NCBI GenBank assembly: GCA_943349945.1
Contig: CALQZS010000002.1
Coordinates: 179,750-220,516 of the forward strand
Length of the DNA stretch: 40,767 bases
Direction of reading: 5' to 3'
From: Candidatus Nomurabacteria bacterium
GTDB taxonomy: Bacteria; Patescibacteriota; Minisyncoccia; Phycocordibacterales; SBAW01
How positions within the stretch are numbered: the stretch's first letter is position 1; every line of letters starts with the position of its first letter. Both the position numbers and the translations under genes were made by a program. Of the stretch, positions 15,303 to 22,677 are shown in pieces. The notes under the pieces are model-generated. The model did not search any database. It worked only from the letters and a program-made list of their open reading frames with translations, and was not told the origin of the DNA.

Positions 15303-15785
15303 CTACGAAATGTACTTCTTCGCGTACGTGGCGCAGTCGCTATCGCAGTCCTGCGGGTTCGGCACGCATATGCCGTTCCGCACGACTACAAGGGCAATGT
15401 TGCCACAGACGTCCGGGACGAGTACATAGTACTCGACCCCGTTTAACTCCGTCCGGCACGACCACGCACCTGTTGGGTGTTTGGTTGTACCAGGCCAATC
15501 CCCCACCCGCACGTTCGGAATGAGCCGGTCTCTGCCCGACATCATCCCCGTGAGCTGCAGACCGGGCACCAACATGGTGCGCGTGCAGCCATTGTAAGTC
15601 TGCAGCATACCCAGCAGCCGCTCCAGTACTTCCTGGGGCAACATGTCCGCCATCAGGTCGAGGGCGAATGCTGCCGTACCAGTGTACGGTGCGACGTTTG
15701 GCTTGTTCCAGAGGACCTCAGCGCGAGCTCCAAAGGAAGCAAGTAGGCAGGTCAGGACCACAAGGGTCCCGCGGATGTACTTCAT
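15303..15785 (-). CDS. Secreted protein, second gene of a two-gene operon
   Basis: I do not recognise this 160-aa protein. From ATG 15785 it starts MKYIRGTLVVLTCLLASFGARA|EV, a clear signal peptide; a longer frame upstream is the overlapping gene and is rejected. The mature part has six cysteines (NGCTR, SCRTE, DVCGN, GICVP, QDCDSDC region), suggesting disulfides. The ATG overlaps the TGA of the preceding gene as ATGA, and AAGGAAGGGGGG lies just upstream, so translation is probably coupled. A partner role with the 219-aa product is inferred only from the operon. Style of signal peptide and strong SD resemble the 317-aa secreted gene. Confidence 0.75.
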   Translation of the reverse strand: MKYIRGTLVVLTCLLASFGARAEVLWNKPNVAPYTGTAAFALDLMADMLPQEVLERLLGMLQTYNGCTRTMLVPGLQLTGMMSGRDRLIPNVRVGDWPGTTKHPTGAWSCRTELNGVEYYVLVPDVCGNIALVVVRNGICVPNPQDCDSDCATYAKKYIS

Positions 15786-16441
15786 GACGACCCCCCTTCC
15801 TTGGGGACCACGAGGAAGAAAAGCACCCCGTTTGTCCCTTGGTTGACGATTTGCTGGATGCGGCCAGGCAGGCCACACACAGTATCCTTGCGTCCAGCGA
15901 ATGACCCTTGGGTCAACGCCGGAAGGTGTAGAGGTTGTGGCAGACCCTTAACTCGCAGACACACAGACTGTTTGACCAGCAGGTGTGTCGGCACGTTGAG
16001 CCTTGCCCAGTGGGGTACCTTTGCGTACACCCAGCCGGGATAGTCTTCTGACTTCACCACCGGCGTTCTTGCCCGGCAGCGCGCCTTGGAGTCTGTCCAG
16101 GGCAACTCCTTTGGGAGACCGACGTCGCTGTGGAAGTACCACAATACGAAGCCTGGCCCATGGTAGGAGTTGACCGTACCTTGGTCGACGCCGCGCAAAA
16201 GCGCGTCGCCATACTGACCCGGGAGCGGCCCGTATTGCTGCATTGCAGCAAGCACAGACAAGTCGTCGTAGACCACCGGTGAGCGCAAAAACGTGAGCGC
16301 TCCGCCGGAGTCCTTGGCGGCCATGAGGCCGCCACCTTCCCAGCTACACCGTACTTGCGGGTAGACTGATTCGTCTGCTTGCGCGCAGGCTCCTTGGCTT
16401 ATGACCAAGAGAGCCAGCATAAGCGCCAGTAGTGTGCGCAT
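15782..16441 (-). CDS. Secreted protein, first gene of a two-gene operon
   Basis: A 219-aa protein of unknown function. The signal peptide MRTLLALMLALLVISQGACA is followed by QADES; the Cys before the Ala near the cleavage site makes a lipoprotein a weak alternative (GACA rather than LxGC). Mature cysteines occur in RCSWEGG, KARCRART, SVCLRVK and DTVCGLP. The motif VSYHGPGFVLWYFHSDVGLPKELPW-like region and basic end are not recognised. AAGGAG sits five bases before ATG, an ideal Shine-Dalgarno sequence, behind a near-perfect promoter with a leader of about 70 bases. Downstream gene overlaps by four bases. Confidence 0.75.
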   Translation of the reverse strand: MRTLLALMLALLVISQGACAQADESVYPQVRCSWEGGGLMAAKDSGGALTFLRSPVVYDDLSVLAAMQQYGPLPGQYGDALLRGVDQGTVNSYHGPGFVLWYFHSDVGLPKELPWTDSKARCRARTPVVKSEDYPGWVYAKVPHWARLNVPTHLLVKQSVCLRVKGLPQPLHLPALTQGSFAGRKDTVCGLPGRIQQIVNQGTNGVLFFLVVPKEGGSS

Positions 16442-16515
16442 AGTTGCTCCTTGCCGCCTACGCGGACTGTTTCTGGTGGGTTTTGAGTCCTGTGTAACGA
16501 ACTCTGTCTGAATTA

Positions 16516-16545
16516 ATTATACCAAACTTTTGTATGTTTAGTCAA
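16516..16545 (-). promoter_or_regulatory. Strong promoter of the secreted two-gene operon
   Basis: Minus strand TTGACT (16540-16545), 18-base spacer ending TGG, TATAAT (16516-16521). This is the best -10 box in the window and is followed by a true leader with AAGGAG. Confidence 0.8.
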
Positions 16546-16559
16546 GAGCGACAACTTGA

Positions 16560-16590
16560 CAAAAACGTGTTATTAAAATAGGCGTTTTTG
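16560..16590 (-). terminator. Possible weak terminator after the sortase operon
   Basis: CAAAAACG / CGTTTTTG inverted repeat just downstream of the anchor-module gene; on the minus strand the second arm itself supplies the T tract (CGTTTTTG). AT-rich and therefore uncertain. Confidence 0.35.
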
Positions 16591-16598
16591 GACCTGTT

Positions 16599-16892
16599 TT
16601 ATACGCGGCGCAGTATTTGCGCCATCAAAAACTCGTCTGTATCCCCTGCTACCGTTTTTTGAGGCAACTCCACTTTTGTAGGTACCGCCGCAGCCTGCGC
16701 CGCCTTGGATGCGGCAATAGCGCTGCGTGCTGTGCCTCCAAACAACGCACTCCCCAGCAACGAAAGCGTTTTTGCATGCACACGTTTGACCGCCACCAAG
16801 TACGCTACCGTTAAAGACAGCATCACCAAGCTCGCCCAGTAAAAAACTGTTGCGTAGAGCCCTAAAGCCAAACCTGTGTGTAGTGGTTCCAT
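16599..16892 (-). CDS. Free-standing anchor module paralogous to the C-terminus of the 603-aa surface protein
   Basis: A 97-aa protein that begins almost directly with the motif EPLHTGLALGLYATVFYW, followed by one transmembrane helix, VKRV and a cytoplasmic tail ending DEFLMAQILRRV. This aligns with the last about 90 aa of the 603-aa protein (PYTGLELGPYGTVLYW ... VKRV ... DDFIAQQL). It therefore looks like a sortase-substrate anchor without any secreted domain or signal peptide. It follows the sortase gene by 16 bases with no Shine-Dalgarno sequence, so it is co-transcribed. It may be a remnant of a larger substrate or a small partner of the sortase; the sequence does not decide. Confidence 0.75.
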   Translation of the reverse strand: MEPLHTGLALGLYATVFYWASLVMLSLTVAYLVAVKRVHAKTLSLLGSALFGGTARSAIAASKAAQAAAVPTKVELPQKTVAGDTDEFLMAQILRRV

Positions 16893-16908
16893 GGTATTTT
16901 GGTATCGA

Positions 16909-17526
16909 TTATTCGACCAATGTTGCGGTCACAACAAAGCGTTTTGTCTTGGTGGCAAACGAGTTGTTGCAGGTCACCAAAGTAAGGTGTTTACCGTTTT
17001 GCTGCAGCTCGATATGGTCTTCTGTGGCATCAGCCACGCGCACGCCCGTAACCGCATAGCGGTACTCTACCTCGCCCGAGTAGACGCTGATTATCTCGCC
17101 TGGCTGCAGGTTTTGTATGTTATTAAATGTTTTGTAGGCCAAGTTGCGCACCACTGGCAATGAACTAGAGTGGCCAAACAATAGCACCGTACCTTCTACC
17201 CCAAGCAACGCAGAGGTTGGGTAGCGTACCGCACCGGCAAGCAACTCTTGGTCGAGTACCGCAATGTCGGTGGAGTCTGGGTTTGCAATAGTCGCATCCA
17301 CCCCCACACTTAGAGCAACGATGCGGGTCGGCGCCATAGGGCGCACAGGTGCAGCTTCTACCACTGGTGCGGAAGCTGGTACAGGAGTTTTGGAAATAGG
17401 CTCAGGCAGCGCATCTGCCCATGCCAAAAACCCAACCATCAGCAAAAAGAAACCGATAAATACAGCCGCAAATGCGCCTTGGTTGTCTGCTATTTCTCCT
17501 ATAATGCCGCGAGGGTGTGTAGTCAT
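16909..17526 (-). CDS. Sortase-family transpeptidase
   Basis: A 205-aa membrane-anchored enzyme: N-terminal transmembrane segment at about 18-36, a Pro/Ala-rich linker (40-66), then the sortase barrel. Catalytic residues are visible: H119 in LLFGHSSSLP, C186 in LTLVTCNNSF and R196 in KTKRFVVTATL. The TLVTC motif and short size recall class D/E-like enzymes; class is not certain. Sortases cut a C-terminal sorting motif and join the protein to an amine acceptor. Likely substrates are the proteins with the (L/Y)xTGLxLG anchor nearby (97-aa and 603-aa). The promoter TTGACT-17-TAACAT gives a leader of about 35 bases with GAAGAA before ATG. Confidence 0.92.
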   Translation of the reverse strand: MTTHPRGIIGEIADNQGAFAAVFIGFFLLMVGFLAWADALPEPISKTPVPASAPVVEAAPVRPMAPTRIVALSVGVDATIANPDSTDIAVLDQELLAGAVRYPTSALLGVEGTVLLFGHSSSLPVVRNLAYKTFNNIQNLQPGEIISVYSGEVEYRYAVTGVRVADATEDHIELQQNGKHLTLVTCNNSFATKTKRFVVTATLVE

Positions 17527-17565
17527 AATTTTTTCTTCAAAATCGAGCGTTTTAGGTACTCTTTA

Positions 17566-17594
17566 ATGTTACACTAAATCTGTACAAAAGTCAA
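17566..17594 (-). promoter_or_regulatory. Promoter of the sortase operon
   Basis: Minus strand TTGACT (17589-17594), 17-base spacer, TAACAT (17566-17571). Confidence 0.6.
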
Positions 17595-17604
17595 GTATTG
17601 TTGC

Positions 17605-17633
17605 TTGACAAGGCATGTTCGATGACGTACGCT
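17605..17633 (+). promoter_or_regulatory. Promoter of the CARDB-like protein gene
   Basis: TTGACA (17605-17610), 17-base spacer, TACGCT (17628-17633), ten bases before ATG 17644. Its -35 lies 10 bases from that of the divergent sortase promoter, so the two surface units could be co-regulated. Confidence 0.5.
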
Positions 17634-17643
17634 TGAGCCACTT

Positions 17644-18360
17644 ATGAGCTCCGGACACACAGACGAACACGCACCCGAATCAACCCTTAAAGGCCTTATT
17701 TTGCGCGGCATAGCGGTTATCGCCCTGGTGGCAGTACTGCTGCTTGGCGCTTGGGGCATTATACAAATCGCCTTTTACTTGCCCGGGTTTATCACCAACT
17801 TACTCAGCGGCCGCAACCCCGCAGCAGTAGTAGAAGCGCCGCCCGCTACCCCATCGTCTCCAGCAGCTCCGGCACCCACCCCAACACCACAACCTTCGCC
17901 CACACCCGCGCCAGCACTTAAACCTGCTACCACCTACGTACCTGCAGCCCGCACCAGCAACCTCTACGGCTCACCCGACTTGGCCGTCTCCGTACTTTCG
18001 ACACAGCTCATCGGTAGCCGCTACAGCGTGCAGTTTGTCGTCTCCAACGTGGGCACCAACAGCCTCTCTGCCGGATGGGTGCTTTTTGCCGAACTCCCTT
18101 TGTATCCCGCATATACGCACACCTCGCCACCGCAGCAAAAAATGTATCCCGGCGACAAAATCATCTACACCCTGGTGTTTGATGCACAAAACTATGGGTA
18201 CGGTGCACCTAGCTACCAACCATGTACTACCTACCCATACTGCAACACCTCCCCATATCCGCAGTATCCTCAATACAACCGCACCGTCCGCATAGTGGTC
18301 GACCAATACGGCCAAGCTGACACAAACAAAGCAAACAACACTGCCACAGCGCAGATCTAG
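17644..18360 (+). CDS. Membrane-anchored CARDB/Ig-like surface protein
   Basis: A 238-aa protein: short cytoplasmic N-terminus, one transmembrane helix at about 20-48, a Pro/Ala/Thr/Ser-rich spacer (about 60-100) and a β-sandwich (about 112-238). The latter starts SPDLAVSVLSTQLIGSRYSVQFVVSNVGTNSL and ends VDQYGQADTNKANNTATAQI, the typical opening and close of a CARDB domain (adhesion-type Ig-like fold). A Tyr/Pro-rich insert with two cysteines (PCTTYPYCNTSPYPQYPQY) sits before the last strands. Divergent from the sortase and convergent with gyrB, 22 bases from its stop. Probably displayed on the outside of the membrane; no sorting motif is present. Confidence 0.8.
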   Translation: MSSGHTDEHAPESTLKGLILRGIAVIALVAVLLLGAWGIIQIAFYLPGFITNLLSGRNPAAVVEAPPATPSSPAAPAPTPTPQPSPTPAPALKPATTYVPAARTSNLYGSPDLAVSVLSTQLIGSRYSVQFVVSNVGTNSLSAGWVLFAELPLYPAYTHTSPPQQKMYPGDKIIYTLVFDAQNYGYGAPSYQPCTTYPYCNTSPYPQYPQYNRTVRIVVDQYGQADTNKANNTATAQI

Positions 18361-18382
18361 GCGAGGAGGTGAGAGAAGTGGG

Positions 18383-20461
18383 TTAGATGTCCAAGTTGGC
18401 GAGTTTAGCGTTGGACTGGATGAACGACTTACGAGACGAGACGTCTTCGCCCATCAAAATATCAAATACGCGGTCAGCATCTATAGCGTCCTCGATACGC
18501 ACCTGCTTGAGCACGCGGCGCTCGGGGTTCATGGTAGTTTCCCACAGCTCCTCTGGGTTCATTTCTCCCAAACCTTTGTAGCGCTGGATAGACACCTTGT
18601 TGGCGTTTTTAGCTTTTTGTACCACCTCTTCTTCTGGAGATTCTTCACCCTCGGCAGCCTCTGCCTCGTCCAAAGTTTCGGTCGCCTCTTCTACTTCGTC
18701 GTTGCCGATGAATTTATTTTTTTCTTCATCAGAGTACACATACACAACCTCCTTCCCTCTTTTTATTTTATATAGCGGCGGCTGGGCGATGTAGACAAAC
18801 CCACCTTCTACTACTGGGCGGAAGTGACGGAAAAAGAGCGTCAACAACAGCGTGCGGATGTGCGCACCGTCCACGTCGGCGTCGGTTGCGATAATTATTT
18901 TGTGATAGCGCAGTTTAGAAAGATCGAACACGTCACCAATAGCGGTGCCGAGCGCCAAAATAAGGTGCTTGATTTCTTGGCTCGCCAACATCTTGTCCAA
19001 GCGCGCACGCTCGACGTTCAAAATTTTACCGCGCAGTGGCAGTATGGCTTGTGTGCGGCGGTCACGACCCTGTTTGGCCGAGCCACCCGCCGAGTCTCCC
19101 TCTACAATAAATACTTCAGACTCACTTGCCTCTTTGCTTTGACAGTCAGAGAGTTTGCCCGGCAGACCAAAGCCTTCGAGAGCGCCTTTGCGGAGCACCG
19201 AGTCTTTAGCGGCTTTTGCAGCCTTGCGTGCTTTAAGCGCCAATATGGACTTGGACACTATTGCCCGCGCGTCGTCAGGGTTTTCTTCTAAAAATTCGTT
19301 AAACGCGTCGGCAAAGACGTTTTCTACCGCACCGCGCGCCTCGACACTGCCCAACTTACCTTTTGTCTGACCTTCGAACTGAATCTCACGGAGCTTGACC
19401 GACACAACGGCGGTCAAACCTTCGAGCACGTCTTCGCCGGTTAGGTTTTCTTCGCTTTCTTTAAGCGTGCCGCTCTTGCGGCCGTAGGCATTAAGCGTGC
19501 GGGTTAGTGCGGTGCGAAAGCCGGTGATGTGCGTACCTGCCTCGGCGTTGTAAATGTTGTTTGCAAAGGGGAAGATGCGCGAAGAGATATCGTCGACATA
19601 TTGGAGCGCAATTTCTACCGCAACACTCTGTTCTTCTTTGCCGCCCTGGGGAATGTATTCCTTTTCAATATAGAAAATATTTTTGTGTATCGGTTTTTGT
19701 GGACGATTGTAAAACGAGACCAACGAACGCAAGCCCCCTTCGAAGTAAAAGGTTTGCGACGGACAGTCGACAAACAGGTCGCGGATGAACAGCCCCTCGC
19801 TTGGAAGTTTGGCAGTACTTTTGCGCGCGTCGATAATGGTGATGCGCAGCCCCTTTACCAAATACGCCTGCTCGCGGAGGTGCGAGACTATTCTGTCAAA
19901 GTCGTACTCTATGCCCGCAGTAAAGATCTCTGCATCTGCCGCAAAAGAAGTAGCGGTACCGTGCAACTTGGACGAGCCTATTTTTTTGACCGCAGCCTTT
20001 TTCTTGCCTTTAGCATACTCTTGGAAATATGCGCCACCCTCGCGGTGCACCTCGGCACGCAGGTAGGTAGAGAGTGCGTTTACAACAGACGCACCCACAC
20101 CGTGCAGACCGCCCGAGACTTTGTACCCTTCGCCGCCAAATTTACCGCCGGCGTGCAGCGTGGTCATGATGGTCTCCAAGGCAGACACTTTGGTTTGTTT
20201 GTGGAGATCTACCGGAATACCGCGGCCGTTGTCGGCCACACGGATGATGCCGCCGGGCAGCAGAATAACCTCGATGTCGTCGGCAAAGCCGCCCATGGCC
20301 TCGTCGCGTGAGTTGTCGAAAATCTCCCACACCAAGTGGTGCAAGCCGTCAGGGCCGGTGGTGCCTATGTACATGCCGGGGCGGCGGCGCACAGCCTCGA
20401 GACCCTCCAAAACGGTAATGTCTTGGGCGCTATAGGATGGTTTTTTTTCTTTATCTGCCAT
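18383..20461 (-). CDS. gyrB: DNA gyrase subunit B
   Basis: ATPase subunit of the type IIA topoisomerase that supercoils DNA. The 692 aa contain the GHKL ATPase (E46, N50 and D53 in WEIFDNSRDEAMGG; DNGRGIP; GGLHGVGASVVNALS), the transducer (about 225-390), and the TOPRIM domain with VEGDSAGGSAKQGRDRRTQ, LRGKILNVERA and DADVDGAHIRTLLL. The close QRYKGLGEMNPEELWETTM is GyrB-type rather than ParE-type. An acidic insert (about 590-625, rich in E, A and D) interrupts the C-terminal part. An extended -10 box TGGTAGAAT is placed about 35 bases upstream, so unlike many neighbours this gene appears to have a short leader. gyrA is not in the window. Confidence 0.97.
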   Translation of the reverse strand: MADKEKKPSYSAQDITVLEGLEAVRRRPGMYIGTTGPDGLHHLVWEIFDNSRDEAMGGFADDIEVILLPGGIIRVADNGRGIPVDLHKQTKVSALETIMTTLHAGGKFGGEGYKVSGGLHGVGASVVNALSTYLRAEVHREGGAYFQEYAKGKKKAAVKKIGSSKLHGTATSFAADAEIFTAGIEYDFDRIVSHLREQAYLVKGLRITIIDARKSTAKLPSEGLFIRDLFVDCPSQTFYFEGGLRSLVSFYNRPQKPIHKNIFYIEKEYIPQGGKEEQSVAVEIALQYVDDISSRIFPFANNIYNAEAGTHITGFRTALTRTLNAYGRKSGTLKESEENLTGEDVLEGLTAVVSVKLREIQFEGQTKGKLGSVEARGAVENVFADAFNEFLEENPDDARAIVSKSILALKARKAAKAAKDSVLRKGALEGFGLPGKLSDCQSKEASESEVFIVEGDSAGGSAKQGRDRRTQAILPLRGKILNVERARLDKMLASQEIKHLILALGTAIGDVFDLSKLRYHKIIIATDADVDGAHIRTLLLTLFFRHFRPVVEGGFVYIAQPPLYKIKRGKEVVYVYSDEEKNKFIGNDEVEEATETLDEAEAAEGEESPEEEVVQKAKNANKVSIQRYKGLGEMNPEELWETTMNPERRVLKQVRIEDAIDADRVFDILMGEDVSSRKSFIQSNAKLANLDI

Positions 20462-20497
20462 TATGTATACAAAGATTGCCCCTTGGGCTGTGCCTAT

Positions 20498-20506
20498 ATT
20501 CTACCA
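20498..20506 (-). promoter_or_regulatory. Extended -10 promoter of gyrB
   Basis: Minus strand TGG-TAGAAT, about 35 bases from the gyrB ATG. Confidence 0.45.
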
Positions 20507-20548
20507 AAGTATTGCCCTGCGCGAAAGGTATTTTTGCGCATAAAGTAC

Positions 20549-20576
20549 TTGCAAGATGCAAAATTTATGTTACAAT
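20549..20576 (+). promoter_or_regulatory. Promoter of the 73-aa gene
   Basis: TTGCAA (20549-20554), 16-base spacer, TACAAT (20571-20576) with TG just upstream. The leader of about 25 bases carries AAGGAAG. Confidence 0.65.
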
Positions 20577-20608
20577 ACAAGTGTTCATCATCGAAAGGAA
20601 GTTCTTTA

Positions 20609-20830
20609 ATGGCCACCTCGCCTCGCCTCGAAGACACGGGCATCACCAAAATGGAGCGCGCCACAAATCGCGCTGCCAACACCGCCGCAAACGCACTGCG
20701 GCAGGCGCTGAAGAATCAAGCGCCCAGCGATCTCGCAGTGGCTCATCTCGCAGCGGCAATCATTCGCGCCGTATACGGTGACGAAGATCCTGCCATCCGG
20801 GCAGACTTCGAGGCGCCCGACCGGAGGTAA
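20609..20830 (+). CDS. Small helical hypothetical protein, 73 aa
   Basis: I do not recognise it. ATG at 20609 follows AAGGA by about eight bases, an excellent Shine-Dalgarno sequence; a longer open frame upstream contains the promoter and is not coding. The protein is alanine-rich and likely all-helical (MERATNRAANTAANALRQAL then DLAVAHLAAAIIRAVYG) with an acidic/basic tail ending DRR. It is a single-gene unit between gyrB and pheT with its own promoter and terminator, one of the accessory-type genes. Confidence 0.65.
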   Translation: MATSPRLEDTGITKMERATNRAANTAANALRQALKNQAPSDLAVAHLAAAIIRAVYGDEDPAIRADFEAPDRR

Positions 20831-20846
20831 ACCTCCACACCATCTC

Positions 20847-20881
20847 ACCGCGACTTCCAAAAGAAGTCGCGGTATTTTTTT
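20847..20881 (+). terminator. Terminator of the 73-aa gene
   Basis: Perfect 11-bp stem ACCGCGACTTC / GAAGTCGCGGT with a CAAAA loop, then seven T. The T tract reaches the pheT stop codon of the opposite strand. Confidence 0.92.
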
Positions 20882-22676
20882 ATCTAATTTCGAACCCTTT
20901 TGCAGCAAGAGCTGCATACACCTTTTCCATCACGCCACTTACCTCTTCGTCGGTGAGCGTTTTTTCGAACGACTGAAAGATAAGACGGAACGCGTAGGAA
21001 ACTTTGTCTGCTTTCGCGAACGTATCAAATAAAGAGATCTTTACACACAAGTCCCCTGCCTCGTTTTTGATAAGCCCAGAAACTTCCTGCTCGCTGGCGC
21101 CGGAAGTCCAGAACGCCACATCCCGCACTATGTAGGGAAATTTGGAGAATGATTTGTATTGCTGGGTTTGTGAGAGAGGTAGTGGCGCCTCTGGCATAAC
21201 ATCCAACACAAGGGGTTTTTCTGTTGCTGGCCCCTTTTCTGTTACCGTACCAAGCAGCACCACCTCTTCTCCACCCTTCCATACCGCGCCAATTTCAAAT
21301 AGCTTTACTTCTTTAAGTCCGAGCAAGTCTTTGTTGGGGATATTTTTCTTGAGCGCCTCCTGCAGCCCCGGCACAAGCGAACTGCGCAAATAGGGCTTGA
21401 CCCCATCTACTTTGTTAAGCACCACTCGCTCGCCCTGGTCGGCAAAAACAGAGGTAAAAACTTCTGAATATCCCTCTGCCACCAGCGCTTCGCGCGCTGC
21501 CTCGGCTGCAGCAAAGTTTTTGTTTATTTCTACTTCTTTAGAAAATGGGGGTAACTCAAGCGGTGGTACACGATCGTATCCTTGAATACGCCCAACCTCT
21601 TCTATTAAATCTTCGGCAATCTGCAAATCTAGACGCTCAAAGGGCGGCGTAACTATCCATTCCCCAGTAGACGCACCCCCTGGATACGAAAATCCAAGTC
21701 TATTAAACGAGTCTGCAATTTCTCCCTCGCCAAAGGTATCGCCCAAGACTTGGACCACTTGTGCAGTAGTAACGCGCACCTGCCACGGCTGCTGCTTTTC
21801 TGGATACTCGTCGACAAAGCCCACAACCTCGCCACCGGCGATTTGTTGGATAAGCTCCACCACCGCCTGCATACCATAGCCCGCTAACTCGGGCGAGAGC
21901 ACCTGTTCAAAACGTGCACTCGCGTCGGTGCGAAGTTTGAGCGCTTGTGCTGTTTTGCGCACCGACACACCGTCGAAGTTTGCGGACTCCAAAATTATGT
22001 CCTTTGTGTCGCTTGTTATACCCGCAGGCATACCACCCTTTACCCCGGCCACACCTATGGGCGCACCACTGTGCGCATCAGCAATAACCAACATAGAGTC
22101 CGTCAGTGCGTACTCTTTTTCGTCGAGCGCCATAAGTTTTTCTCCCGCTTGTGCAGCACGAACGGAAATAGTGTACGTGCCGTTCTTTTGCTCAAGCTTG
22201 GCCGCATCAAATGCGTGCAGCGGCTGGCCCAAGTTAAACATCACATAGTTGGTCGCATCCACCACGTTGTTTATAGAGCGCTGGCCAATTGCCTCGAGAG
22301 CCATTTTTAGCCACTCTGGCGACTCTTTTACTTCGACGCCTTGTATATACCCCGCAACATAACGCTTACACAAATTTGTGTTTTGTATAGAAACCGAGAT
22401 AGCTTTAGTGATTGGCTCAAGTACTAACGTTTTGCTAAGTGGATCATTTTTGAGTGGGAGTTTGAGAATTGCAGACAACTCTTTTGCGATGCCGCGATGC
22501 GACAGAGCGTCGTGGCCACGGTTGGGAGTAACCTTAACATCAAGCACATCATCATCGCCCACTTTTTCTACTCCATCTATCTCAAACGCATGGAAGGTAA
22601 GCGCGTCGGAAAGCACCACCGCATCCGGTAGTGGTTGGTCAAAAAATGTCTGGAGCCAGCGGCGTGAAATATGCAT
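20880..22676 (-). CDS. pheT: Phenylalanyl-tRNA synthetase beta subunit, short form
   Basis: Partner of PheS. The 598 aa start MHISRRWLQTFF and go directly into the B1/B3 region (VLDVKVTPNRGHDALSHRGIAKEL), so the EMAP-like tRNA-binding domain usually inserted near residue 40-150 is absent; classical bacterial PheT is about 790 aa. The B3/B4 editing region (NNVVDATNYVMFNLGQPLHAFD), B5, the catalytic-like fold and a C-terminal FDX-ACB anticodon domain (from about 505, RDVAFWTSG... to LAAKGFEIR) are present. It starts one base after the pheS stop, without Shine-Dalgarno sequence. Confidence 0.95.
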   Translation of the reverse strand: MHISRRWLQTFFDQPLPDAVVLSDALTFHAFEIDGVEKVGDDDVLDVKVTPNRGHDALSHRGIAKELSAILKLPLKNDPLSKTLVLEPITKAISVSIQNTNLCKRYVAGYIQGVEVKESPEWLKMALEAIGQRSINNVVDATNYVMFNLGQPLHAFDAAKLEQKNGTYTISVRAAQAGEKLMALDEKEYALTDSMLVIADAHSGAPIGVAGVKGGMPAGITSDTKDIILESANFDGVSVRKTAQALKLRTDASARFEQVLSPELAGYGMQAVVELIQQIAGGEVVGFVDEYPEKQQPWQVRVTTAQVVQVLGDTFGEGEIADSFNRLGFSYPGGASTGEWIVTPPFERLDLQIAEDLIEEVGRIQGYDRVPPLELPPFSKEVEINKNFAAAEAAREALVAEGYSEVFTSVFADQGERVVLNKVDGVKPYLRSSLVPGLQEALKKNIPNKDLLGLKEVKLFEIGAVWKGGEEVVLLGTVTEKGPATEKPLVLDVMPEAPLPLSQTQQYKSFSKFPYIVRDVAFWTSGASEQEVSGLIKNEAGDLCVKISLFDTFAKADKVSYAFRLIFQSFEKTLTDEEVSGVMEKVYAALAAKGFEIR

Positions 22677-22677
22677 A

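Noticed and set aside
19529-20311. Plus-strand open frame of 260 codons
   Set aside because: Shadow of gyrB.
18383-20461. Topoisomerase IV subunit ParE instead of GyrB
   Set aside because: The QRYKGLGEMNPEELWETTM end and overall layout fit GyrB; a final answer needs a tree with any second copy.
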